Positions 42,498-50,105 of a DNA stretch of 64,000 nt are shown one piece after another. A program made the position numbers and the translations under genes. The stretch comes from Streptomyces parvulus. Lineage in GTDB: Bacteria; Actinomycetota; Actinomycetes; Streptomycetales; Streptomycetaceae. The stretch spans positions 124,001-188,000 of the forward strand of contig NZ_BMRX01000013.1 in NCBI RefSeq assembly GCF_014648855.1, written 5' to 3'. Within the stretch, counting starts at the first letter, position 1; each line of letters opens with the position of its first letter. The notes under the pieces were generated by a model that made no database searches, was not told the origin of the DNA, and worked only from the letters and a program-made list of their open reading frames with translations.

Positions 42498-43934
42498 TCA
42501 GTTGTCGCGGTAGGCCTCCAGGAGCCGCAGCCACACCTCGCTGATCGTCGGGTACGGCGGTACGGCGTGCCACAGGCGGCTGATCGGCACCTGGCCGACG
42601 ACGGCGATGGTCGCGGAGTGGATCATCTCCCCCACTCCGGGACCGACGAAGGTGACGCCGCGGACGATCTCGTCCTCCAGGTCGACGACCATGCGCGCGC
42701 GGCCGGTGTAGCCCTCGGCGTAGACGCTCGCCCCCGCCACCGTGCCCAGGTCGATGTCGACGGCGCGGACCCGGTGGCCGGCCCGCTCGGCCTCGGCCAG
42801 CGTCAGTCCGGCGGACGCCACCTCGGGGTCGGTGAACACCACCTGGGGCACGGCGCCGTGGTCGGCGGTGGCCGCGTGCGCGCCCCACGGGCCGGCGTCC
42901 AGGTCAGGCACCCCGGAGGCGCGGGCCGCGATGGCGGCGCCCGCGATGCGGGCCTGGTACTTGCCCTGGTGGGTGAGGAGGGCGCGGTGGTTGGCGTCCC
43001 CGACGGCGTACAGCCAGTCGTGTCCGTCCACCCGGAGGCTGTCGTCGACGGACAGCCAGGAGCCCGGTTCCAGGCCGACCGTGTCCAGGCCGACGTCGCG
43101 CGTGCGGGGCACCCGGCCGGTGGCGAAGAGGATCTCGTCGGCCTCGATGCGGTCGCCGGTGTCGGTGACCGCGACGACGGTGCCGTCCTCGCGGGTGACG
43201 GACCGGACGGAGGTGCCGGTGCGCAGGTCGACGCCGGCCTCGGTGAGCGCCTGGGCGACCATGTCGCCGGCGAAGGGCTCCATGCGGGCGAGCAGTCCGG
43301 CGTCGCCGCGCACCAGGAGCGTGACCTGGGAGCCGAGGGCCTGCCAGGCGGTGGCCATCTCCACGGCGACCACTCCGCCGCCGACCACGATGAGCCGTCC
43401 GGGTGCGCTCTCGGCGCTGGTGGCCTCGCGGCTCGTCCAGGGGCGTACGTCGGCGAGTCCGGGCAGGTCCGGCAGGGCGGCGGCGCTGCCGGTGCAGACG
43501 GCGACGGCGTGCCGGGCGGTCAGCGTGCGGCGGGTGCCGTCGGGGGCGGTCACCTCGACGGTGCGCGGCCCGGCGAGTCGGCCGTGGCCGCGGTGGAGGT
43601 CGGCGCCGATGCCCTCCACCCACTGGACCTGGCCGTCGTCCTTCCAGTGGGAGGTGAATCCGTCGCGGCGGGCGAGGACCGCCGCGGTGTCGAGGGGACC
43701 GCGGACCGAGTCGGCGAGACCGGGCAGGCGGCGGGCGTCCGCCTGGGCGAGGACCGGTCGCAGCAGGGCCTTGCTGGGCATGCACGCCCAGTAGGAGCAC
43801 TCGCCGCCGACCAGTTCGCTCTCCACGATCGCGGTGGACAGTCCGGCCGCCCGGGTGCGGTCGGCGACGTTCTCCCCCACGGGGCCCGCGCCGATCACGA
43901 CGACGTCGTACGCGTTGGAATCCGATTGCGTCAT
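42498..43934 (-). CDS. FAD-dependent pyridine nucleotide-disulfide oxidoreductase
   Basis: 478 residues from ATG 43934. FAD site VVVIGAGPVGENVA, redox motif GGECSYWACMPSK (Cys46 and Cys51, CX4C), NAD(P) loop VVGGGVVAVEMA, and second FAD motif YAVGDAN. The C-terminal interface reads PYPTISEVW, with Tyr where dihydrolipoamide dehydrogenases have the catalytic His, as in transhydrogenase-like members. So it may not reduce lipoamide. It is divergent from a SigR-driven thioredoxin, suggesting thiol metabolism. Confidence 0.9.
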   Translation of the reverse strand: MTQSDSNAYDVVVIGAGPVGENVADRTRAAGLSTAIVESELVGGECSYWACMPSKALLRPVLAQADARRLPGLADSVRGPLDTAAVLARRDGFTSHWKDDGQVQWVEGIGADLHRGHGRLAGPRTVEVTAPDGTRRTLTARHAVAVCTGSAAALPDLPGLADVRPWTSREATSAESAPGRLIVVGGGVVAVEMATAWQALGSQVTLLVRGDAGLLARMEPFAGDMVAQALTEAGVDLRTGTSVRSVTREDGTVVAVTDTGDRIEADEILFATGRVPRTRDVGLDTVGLEPGSWLSVDDSLRVDGHDWLYAVGDANHRALLTHQGKYQARIAGAAIAARASGVPDLDAGPWGAHAATADHGAVPQVVFTDPEVASAGLTLAEAERAGHRVRAVDIDLGTVAGASVYAEGYTGRARMVVDLEDEIVRGVTFVGPGVGEMIHSATIAVVGQVPISRLWHAVPPYPTISEVWLRLLEAYRDN

Positions 43935-43984
43935 GGGGTCAGTCTGGTGGGTGGTGTGCGACGTGGCCACATGGGTACGTGCGC

Positions 43985-44010
43985 GGAATACCCACCAGGT
44001 CGGCAGCGTT
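43985..44010 (+). promoter_or_regulatory. Consensus sigma-R promoter of the thioredoxin gene
   Basis: GGAAT (43985-43989), exactly 18 bases, then GTT (44008-44010), 43 bases before the thioredoxin ATG. It matches the SigR consensus without error. Thioredoxin genes are known SigR targets in S. coelicolor. Confidence 0.88.
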
Positions 44011-44053
44011 GTGCCGATGGCTCGACCCCCCGAACGAGAAGAGGGATCACCTC

Positions 44054-44443
44054 ATGACCAGCACCGTGGAACTCACCAAGGAGAACTTCGACCAGACGGT
44101 CACGGACAACGAGTTCGTGTTGATCGACTTCTGGGCCTCGTGGTGCGGTCCGTGCCGGCAGTTCGCCCCCGTCTACGAGAAGGCGGCCGAGGCCAATCCG
44201 GACCTGGTGTTCGGCAAGGTGGACACCGAGGCGCAGCCCGAGCTGGCGCAGGCCTTCGGCATCCAGTCGATCCCGACGCTGATGATCGTCCGCGACCAGG
44301 TCGCCGTGTTCGCGCAGCCGGGCGCGCTGCCCGAGGAGGCCCTGACGGACGTCATCGGCCAGGCCCGGAAGCTGGACATGGACGAGGTGCGCAAGGCGGT
44401 CGCCGAGCAGCAGGCGCAGGCCGAGGGCGAGAACGGCCAGTAG
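44054..44443 (+). CDS. trxC: Thioredoxin
   Basis: 129 residues from ATG 44054 with GAGGGA upstream. The active site is WCGPC (Cys31, Cys34), and SIPTLMI holds the cis-Pro. The charged C-terminal tail of about 20 residues (KAVAEQQAQAEGENGQ) is longer than in E. coli. It reduces protein disulfides in the cytosol. The symbol trxC rests on the SigR promoter and on my memory of the S. coelicolor neighbourhood; trxA-type naming would also be fair. Convergent with LacI, 8 bases apart. Confidence 0.93.
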   Translation: MTSTVELTKENFDQTVTDNEFVLIDFWASWCGPCRQFAPVYEKAAEANPDLVFGKVDTEAQPELAQAFGIQSIPTLMIVRDQVAVFAQPGALPEEALTDVIGQARKLDMDEVRKAVAEQQAQAEGENGQ

Positions 44444-44451
44444 GCCCCCGG

Positions 44452-45498
44452 TCAGCTCGACTCGCGGTGGACCACCGTCGCGCCCAGCACCTTGCGGCGT
44501 TCGGGCGCGGCGCCGGGGTCGCGCACCGCGCGGTCGACGAGGGCGGCCAGCTCGCGGCCGGCGGGCAGCTCCAGGTGGACGGTGCTGAGCCGGGGCCGGA
44601 GCAGGCGCCCCAGCATCAGGTCGTCGGCGCCGATCACGGCGGCGTCGGCGGGGATGTCCAGGCCCGCGTCCTGCAGGGCCCTCATCAGCAGCATCGCGTA
44701 CTCGTCGTTGTACGCGAACACCGCGTCCAGGCCGAGTGAGCCCCAGCGGGCGGCCAGCCGGGCGGCCTCCCGCTCGTCGTAGGCGAGGGGCAGCGCGGTG
44801 ACGGTGGCGCCGGTGTCGCGCACGGCGCGGTGGGCGCCGGCCAGGCGGGGCGCGGAGAAGACGTCGAGGCCCCCTTCCGCGGGCACGACCACGCCGATGG
44901 CACGCCGGCCCCGGTCGTAGAGGTGGCGGGCGGCCCCGTGACCGACGCCCTCCTGGTCCGTGAGCAGGGCGTGCGCCCCCTCGACGGCCTCGGGACCGAG
45001 CGTGACGACGGCGCGGGCCCCGGAGCGCTTGAGCACCTCCACGCCCTGCGGGTCCAGGTCCGCGCCGGGGACGAGGACGGCGACCGGGCGCAGCTCGGCC
45101 CAGGCGCGGGCGGCCTCGTAGCCGCGCAGCCCGACGCTGCCGTACTGCACCACGGTGTAGTCGAGGCGGGCCAGGGCCCACTGGAGGTCGCTGAGGAAGC
45201 GGCTGTAGAGGGGGCCCGCGGGGAAGGACGGCGCGGGCATCAGGACCATCCGGCTGTGGCCGGCGCGCAGCGAGCGGGCGGCGGCGTGCGGGACGTATCC
45301 CAGCTCCCTGGCAGCGTCGCGGACCCGGCGGCGGGTGGGTTCGCTGATCCGGACGGAGCCGGAGTCGTTCAGGACGTAGGAGACGGTCGCGCGCGAGACG
45401 CCGGCCAGCCGGGCCACATCGGCGCTCGTGGGCACGGAGCGCGGGGCGGGGGGTTCGGCGGCGGGCGGTTTCGGTATCTGCACCATGACGTACGGCAT
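44452..45498 (-). CDS. LacI-family transcriptional regulator
   Basis: 348 residues from ATG 45498; an ATG four codons later (45486) is also possible. Helix-turn-helix TSADVARLAGVSRATVSYVLN near residue 25 and the hinge helix PHAAARSLRAGHS near 70 are complete. The sugar-binding-protein-like domain follows (AVIGADDLMLGRLLRPRLSTV). No sugar gene is adjacent, so the target is unknown. A 36-base gap separates it from the TetR gene transcribed the same way. Confidence 0.9.
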   Translation of the reverse strand: MPYVMVQIPKPPAAEPPAPRSVPTSADVARLAGVSRATVSYVLNDSGSVRISEPTRRRVRDAARELGYVPHAAARSLRAGHSRMVLMPAPSFPAGPLYSRFLSDLQWALARLDYTVVQYGSVGLRGYEAARAWAELRPVAVLVPGADLDPQGVEVLKRSGARAVVTLGPEAVEGAHALLTDQEGVGHGAARHLYDRGRRAIGVVVPAEGGLDVFSAPRLAGAHRAVRDTGATVTALPLAYDEREAARLAARWGSLGLDAVFAYNDEYAMLLMRALQDAGLDIPADAAVIGADDLMLGRLLRPRLSTVHLELPAGRELAALVDRAVRDPGAAPERRKVLGATVVHRESS

Positions 45499-45534
45499 CC
45501 TGGCAGAAGCCGGAGACGGTCCCCCGGCCGGGGC

Positions 45535-46212
45535 TCAGGCGGCCGGCGGCTCGGTGCGGGTGACGCGCGCGACCAGGTCGAGCCAGCCTTCGCGCAGCCG
45601 CTCGGCGGGCATCCCGCACTGCTCGGTGAGGTGGTGCAGAAGGGCCACGTCGAGGTAGGCCATCAAGGTGTGGGAGAGCAGTTCGCTGTCCCCCTCCGGC
45701 ACCGCCTGGCGCAGCAGCAGGGCCAGGTGGCCGCGGAGGAAGCGGCGCGGCGCGAAGGTGTGCCGTCGGTCCGCGCTCGGCTCCGCGGCGAGCTGGAGGT
45801 CCAGCTCGTCGATGGAGCGGCGTAGCATCGCGCAGCCGAAGGCCCGCAGCCGCTCGACGGGCGGTGCGCCCGGGCCCAGCGGTGGCGGGCCGCTGAGCAG
45901 GGCGGCCTGGAACTTGCGCTCGGAGTGGTCGAGGAGGGCCGCGAGCAGGCCGGTGCGGTCACCGAAGCGGCGGAAGACCGTCCCCTTGCCCACACAGGCC
46001 GCCGCGGCCACCGCCTCCATGGTGACGCCGGCCGCGCCGTGCTCGGCCACCAGCCGTTCCGCGGCCTCCAGCAGCCGGGCGCGGTTGCGGGCGGCGTCGG
46101 CGCGCAGGCAGGGCTCGTCCACGACCGGTCCCGTGTCGAGCTGCAACAGCTCCAACTCACTCTGACCGACGGCGTCTTCGGGTCTCGGGAGGGGCGGCGG
46201 GGCGGTGGACAT
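45535..46212 (-). CDS. TetR-family transcriptional regulator
   Basis: 225 residues from ATG 46212 (an in-frame ATG at 46230 is possible). The TetR helix-turn-helix is at about residues 42-88 (ARLLEAAERLVAEHGAAGVTMEAVAAAACVGKGTVFRRF). It is divergent from an NADPH-dependent FMN reductase, with two palindromes in the 108-base gap, so it probably represses that reductase and itself. Confidence 0.92.
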   Translation of the reverse strand: MSTAPPPLPRPEDAVGQSELELLQLDTGPVVDEPCLRADAARNRARLLEAAERLVAEHGAAGVTMEAVAAAACVGKGTVFRRFGDRTGLLAALLDHSERKFQAALLSGPPPLGPGAPPVERLRAFGCAMLRRSIDELDLQLAAEPSADRRHTFAPRRFLRGHLALLLRQAVPEGDSELLSHTLMAYLDVALLHHLTEQCGMPAERLREGWLDLVARVTRTEPPAA

Positions 46213-46242
46213 GAACCCAGCGTAAAGCATGGGAAGAAAACT

Positions 46243-46290
46243 GGACCGCGGTCCGTTTGGGATGCTAGAACTTAAACGGACCCCGGTCCG
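46243..46290. promoter_or_regulatory. Twin TetR operators
   Basis: GGACCGCGGTCC (46243-46254) is a perfect 12-base palindrome, and CGGACC-CC-GGTCCG (46277-46290) is a second. The inner flanks also pair: GGTCCGTTT (46250-46258) is the exact complement of AAACGGACC (46274-46282). The whole 48 bases are thus symmetric at two scales. Confidence 0.72.
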
Positions 46291-46320
46291 GATACATCGG
46301 TTTCGTCAGTGGGAGTACTC

Positions 46321-46884
46321 ATGTCTGTCCGCATCCTTGCGCTCGTCGGCAGCCTGCGCGCCGGTTCGCACAACCGCCAGCTCGCCCAGGCGGCCGTCAA
46401 GCTCGCGCCGGAGGGCGCCGAGGTGCAGCTGTTCGAAGGGCTCGCCGACATCCCCTTCTACAACGAGGACATCGACGTGGAGGGCAGCGTCCCGGCCGCC
46501 GCCGCGGCGCTGCGCGAGGCCGCCCAGGCCTCCGACGCCTTCCTGCTCTTCTCCCCCGAGTACAACGGCACCATCCCGGCCGTCCTGAAGAACGCCATCG
46601 ACTGGCTGTCCCGCCCCTTCGGCGCGGGCGGCTTCGCCGGCAAGCCGGTCGCCGTGGTCGGCACCGCCTTCGGCCAGTACGGCGGCGTGTGGGCCCAGGA
46701 CGAGGCCCGCAAGGCCGTGGGCATCGCCGGCGGCAAGGTGATCGAGGACCTCAAGCTGTCCATCCCCGGTTCGATGACCCGCTTCGCGGAGACCCACCCG
46801 TCGGACGACGCCGAGGTGGCGGCCCAGCTGACGGAGGTCGTCGCCCGTCTGCACGGCCACGCCGACGAGGCCGTCGCCGCCTGA
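46321..46884 (+). CDS. NADPH-dependent FMN reductase
   Basis: 187 residues from ATG 46321. Flavodoxin-like fold: LALVGSLRAGSHNRQLAQAA binds FMN phosphate, FSPEYNGTIPAVLKNAIDWLS is the family signature, and GTAFGQYGGVWAQ the later loop. It reduces FMN, quinones or azo compounds with NADPH. It is controlled, most likely, by the divergent TetR protein. A strong terminator follows. Confidence 0.93.
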   Translation: MSVRILALVGSLRAGSHNRQLAQAAVKLAPEGAEVQLFEGLADIPFYNEDIDVEGSVPAAAAALREAAQASDAFLLFSPEYNGTIPAVLKNAIDWLSRPFGAGGFAGKPVAVVGTAFGQYGGVWAQDEARKAVGIAGGKVIEDLKLSIPGSMTRFAETHPSDDAEVAAQLTEVVARLHGHADEAVAA

Positions 46885-46897
46885 GCGGTTCCCGCAG

Positions 46898-46943
46898 CGC
46901 CGTACGGACCCGTGGCTCCCCCGAGCCGCGGGTCCGTACGGCG
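46898..46943. terminator. Long terminator hairpin
   Basis: Twenty-base arms (46898-46917 and 46924-46943) pair with one mismatch around a 6-base loop, between the convergent flavin reductase and TerC genes. Confidence 0.78.
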
Positions 46944-46957
46944 TTCCGGGGCGGCCG

Positions 46958-47908
46958 TCACTCCCGCTCCTGCCGCCGCGCCGACCACAGGCTCGTGGCG
47001 GTGGTGACGGCGAGGACGAGCACGATGAAGCCCAGCGAGAACGGGATGCCGATCTCGGGGACGTGCACCCCGGACTCGTGCAGGGCGTGCAGCACCAGCT
47101 TCACGCCGATGAAGCCGAGGATGACCGACAGGCCGTAGGACAGGTGGACCAGCTTCTTCAGCAGGCCGCCGATGAGGAAGTACAGCTGCCGCAGACCCAT
47201 CAGGGCGAACGCGTTGGCCGTGAACACGATGTACGGGTCCTGGGTCAGTCCGTAGATCGCGGGGATGGAGTCCAGCGCGAACAGGATGTCGGTGAACCCG
47301 ATGGCGAGCATCACGACCAGCATCGGCGTCATGACCCGGCGGCCGTTCTCCTCCACCCAGAGCCTGGTGCCGTGGTAGCGGTCGGCGACGCCGAAGCGCC
47401 GCTCGATCGACTTCAGCAGCTTGTTCTCCTCGTACTCCTCGTCGTGTCCCCCCTTGCGGGCGTCCTGGATCAGCTTCCAGGCGGTCCAGATGAGGAAGGC
47501 GCCGAAGATGTAGAAGACCCAGGAGAAGGCGGAGATGATCGCGGCGCCGGCCGCGATGAAGGCGGCGCGCAGGACGAGCGCCACGATGACGCCGACCATC
47601 AGCACGCGCTGCTGGTACTGCGAGGGGACCGCGAACTTCGCCATGATCAGGACGAAGACGAAGAGGTTGTCCACGCTGAGCGACTTCTCGGTGATGTAAC
47701 CGGCGAAGAACTCGCCGCCGGGACCGCCGCCGCCGACCAGGATCAGCCCCACGCCGAACAGACAGGCCAGGATCACCCAGACGGCGGTCCAGACGCCCGC
47801 CTCGCGGATCGACACGTCGTGCGGCTTGCGGCCGATGAAGAAGTCGGCGGCGACCAGGACGCACAGGCCCGCGACGGTCAGCAGCCAGACGCTGAGGGAG
47901 ACGTTCAC
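46958..47908 (-). CDS. TerC-family integral membrane protein
   Basis: 316 residues with about nine membrane helices. Family marks are SVDNLFVFVLIMAKFAVP and IGFTDILFALDSIPAIYGLTQDP, each with the acidic residue proposed to carry metal. TerC proteins are linked to tellurite resistance and to export or metalation of manganese-dependent enzymes. It stands alone here. Confidence 0.93.
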   Translation of the reverse strand: MNVSLSVWLLTVAGLCVLVAADFFIGRKPHDVSIREAGVWTAVWVILACLFGVGLILVGGGGPGGEFFAGYITEKSLSVDNLFVFVLIMAKFAVPSQYQQRVLMVGVIVALVLRAAFIAAGAAIISAFSWVFYIFGAFLIWTAWKLIQDARKGGHDEEYEENKLLKSIERRFGVADRYHGTRLWVEENGRRVMTPMLVVMLAIGFTDILFALDSIPAIYGLTQDPYIVFTANAFALMGLRQLYFLIGGLLKKLVHLSYGLSVILGFIGVKLVLHALHESGVHVPEIGIPFSLGFIVLVLAVTTATSLWSARRQERE

Positions 47909-47940
47909 CGGTGCTCCTGTGGCGGGCGGGAGGGGACGCG

Positions 47941-47966
47941 TACGGGTTCTCCGCCAGGGTGTTTCC
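47941..47966 (-). promoter_or_regulatory. Possible ECF-type promoter for terC
   Basis: On the minus strand GGAAAC (47966-47961), 16 bases, then CGTA (47944-47941) resembles promoters read by ECF sigma factors. It is 33 bases before the terC start. Only one copy was seen, so it is tentative. Confidence 0.3.
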
Positions 47967-48019
47967 GGCAGGCGCCCCGGGCAACCGCGGCCGCGCGTCC
48001 GGCCCGCACACCGGCGCGG

Positions 48020-49039
48020 TCAGCTCGCCCAGTCCAGCAGGCGGTCCCGCGTCTCCGGGGCGCGCAGCCGGTCCAGCGAGGCCTTCTCCAGCTGGCGCAC
48101 GCGTTCCCGGGTGAGCCCGACGTGCTGGGCCACCTGGTGCAGGGTGCGGGGGCGGCCGTCGTGCAGGCCGTAGCGGAGGCTGAGGATCAGGGCCTCGCGG
48201 GGTGCGAGGGTGCCGACCGCCTCCCGCAGCTCGGCCGCCAGGGCCTGGAACTCGGCGACCTCGGGGGCCCGCAGCACCTCGGTGTCCGGGATGAGGTCGC
48301 CGACCACGGTCTCGCCGGTCTCGTCCACCGGGGTGTCCAGGCTGACCGCGTCGCGGCCGACCCGGCGCAGCCAGACGACCTTGTCGGCGTCGACGCCGCT
48401 CTCGGCGGCGACCTCCTCGGTGGTCGGCTCGCGGTCGAGCCCCGCGCGCAGCTTGCGTTCGACCTTGGCGAGCTTCTGGAGCTGTTCCACGACGTGGACC
48501 GGCAGCCGGACCGTGCGCGCGTGCGTGGCCAGGCCGCGTTCGATGGCCTGGCGAATCCACCAGGTGGCGTACGTGGAGAACTTGAAGCCCTTGGTGTGGT
48601 CGAACTTCTCCACGGCCCGGATCAGGCCGAGGTTGCCCTCCTGGATGACGTCCAGCAGCGGCAGACCGCGGTGGGCGTGGCGCTTGGCCATCGAGACGAC
48701 CAGCCGCAGGTTGGCCCGCACCATGTGGTCCTTGGCCGCCCGGCCGTCGTGGACGGCCTCCTCCAGGGCGCGGCGCACGCCGGGCGCGGGGGCAGGCTCG
48801 CCGGTGTCGGCCGCCTCCAGTTCCTCCCGGGCGCGGACGCCGGACTCGATGCGCACGGCCAGCCGCACCTCGTCCTCGGCGGTCAGCAGCGGGGTGGCGC
48901 CGATCTGGGTGAGGTACTGGCCGAGCAGGTCGGGTTCCTCGTCGGGTTCCGGGATCCGGCTGCGCAGCCGCGCGGTGCGGGCGGGGGCGCGGCGGTCCTC
49001 CCCCGTGCCGGTCGCGGGGCTTCCTGCCAGGGGGGCCAT
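48020..49039 (-). CDS. hrdC: Group 2 (HrdC-like) sigma-70 factor
   Basis: 339 residues from ATG 49039 with GGAGGAAG upstream. Region 1.2 DLLGQYLTQIG, region 2 LRLVVSMAKRH, DVIQEGNLGLIRAVEKFD and FSTYATWWIRQAIERG, region 3 VHVVEQLQKLAKVERKL, and region 4 TRERVRQLEKASLDRL are all complete. It lacks the long region 1.1 of HrdB, so it is a non-essential Hrd factor. The symbol hrdC rests on length and on recalled neighbours of S. coelicolor hrdC; hrdA or hrdD cannot be fully excluded. Confidence 0.88.
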   Translation of the reverse strand: MAPLAGSPATGTGEDRRAPARTARLRSRIPEPDEEPDLLGQYLTQIGATPLLTAEDEVRLAVRIESGVRAREELEAADTGEPAPAPGVRRALEEAVHDGRAAKDHMVRANLRLVVSMAKRHAHRGLPLLDVIQEGNLGLIRAVEKFDHTKGFKFSTYATWWIRQAIERGLATHARTVRLPVHVVEQLQKLAKVERKLRAGLDREPTTEEVAAESGVDADKVVWLRRVGRDAVSLDTPVDETGETVVGDLIPDTEVLRAPEVAEFQALAAELREAVGTLAPREALILSLRYGLHDGRPRTLHQVAQHVGLTRERVRQLEKASLDRLRAPETRDRLLDWAS

Positions 49040-49093
49040 GTCTTCCTCCGTCCCTGCCCGGGCGGACCGCGTCGGTCGCGGCGCCCGGTGGAG

Positions 49094-49519
49094 TCAGTGG
49101 TCGGGTGCGGCGCGGCTGATGTCGGCCTGCGCGGAGTGCGGGTCGTCGGCGACGGCGAGGTCGCCGAGGGTGACCACGCCGACCGGGACACCGCCGTGCT
49201 CGACGACGGGCAGCCGGCGCACCGCGTGGTGCCGCATCAGTTCGGCGGCGTGGTCGGTGGTGTCGTCGGGGTCCAGCGTGACGACGGGCGGGGGTGTGCA
49301 GACGGCGCCGACGGTGGTGGCGTCCGGGTCCCGGCCGTCGGCGACGCCGCGGACGACGATGTCGCGGTCGGTGAGGATGCCGAACAGGTCGCAGTCGTAG
49401 GTGACCAGGACGTCGCCGACGTTCTCCTCCCGCATCAGCCGGGCCGCCCGCGCGACCGTGGTCATGGGTTCGACGGCCACCGCGGCCGGTGACATCACGT
49501 CTCGGATGCGCCGTGTCAT
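49094..49519 (-). CDS. CBS-domain pair protein
   Basis: 141 residues from ATG 49519, overlapping the upstream stop (ATGA). Two CBS motifs: VMSPAAVAVEPMTTVARAARLMREENVGDVLV with ILTDRDIVVRGVADGRD, and VVTLDPDDTTDHAAELMRHH with VGVVTLGDLA. Such pairs bind adenine nucleotides and sense energy state. It is coupled to a PPC-domain protein. Confidence 0.9.
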   Translation of the reverse strand: MTRRIRDVMSPAAVAVEPMTTVARAARLMREENVGDVLVTYDCDLFGILTDRDIVVRGVADGRDPDATTVGAVCTPPPVVTLDPDDTTDHAAELMRHHAVRRLPVVEHGGVPVGVVTLGDLAVADDPHSAQADISRAAPDH

Positions 49520-49989
49520 GATCGCGCCTCCCGGGTGTCGGTACGGGGCTCCCCGCGGGCCGGGTCGATCAGGGCCAGGCCGATGTCGGGGCGGTGGGTC
49601 TTGGCCAGTTCGGCCGGGCTGTCCCGGACGACGACCTCCAGCGTCGGCCAGACCCGGCCGGACAGCAGGTGCCCTCCGCGGGTGGAACCGTCGCTGAGCC
49701 CGAGGACGGCGTGCAGGTGCGGGGTGGGGCCGTCGTCGGCGACGGCGACGTCGCCGATCAGGGAGAGCACCTCGCACTGCTCGTCCACCGGGATGCGCCG
49801 GTAGTCCCTCGCCCGCCGGTCGAACCAGCCGACGACCGCCTCGGAGAAGGCGCCGACGGCGGTCACCTGCGAGGCCCGGAGCGACCGCTCGCGGGCGAAG
49901 GCGGCGAGTTCGGCGACGGCGTCCTCGCCCTCGTCGAGCACCACCACGTACACCGCCGACGGCCCCTCCTGCACCTGCTGCCACTTCAT
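49516..49989 (-). CDS. PPC (DUF296) domain protein
   Basis: 157 residues from ATG 49989. A single PPC/DUF296 domain: VYVVVLDEGEDAVAELAAFA, then SQVTAVGAFSEAVVGWF, with HLHAVLGLSDGSTRGGHL as the conserved His-rich loop that can bind metal. In plants this domain is joined to AT-hooks; bacterial single-domain forms have no proven role. Its ATGA overlap with a CBS protein suggests a joint nucleotide-sensing function. Confidence 0.85.
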   Translation of the reverse strand: MKWQQVQEGPSAVYVVVLDEGEDAVAELAAFARERSLRASQVTAVGAFSEAVVGWFDRRARDYRRIPVDEQCEVLSLIGDVAVADDGPTPHLHAVLGLSDGSTRGGHLLSGRVWPTLEVVVRDSPAELAKTHRPDIGLALIDPARGEPRTDTREARS

Positions 49990-50105
49990 GCGCTCCGGGT
50001 ACCCGGGGCGCATCTGGGCAACCGGCCGCGCGGTCGGCCGCGGAGGGCCCCCGGACCGCGCGGTCGGGCGGCCCGGAGCGTCGGACGGTCGGGCGGTCGG
50101 TCTGC

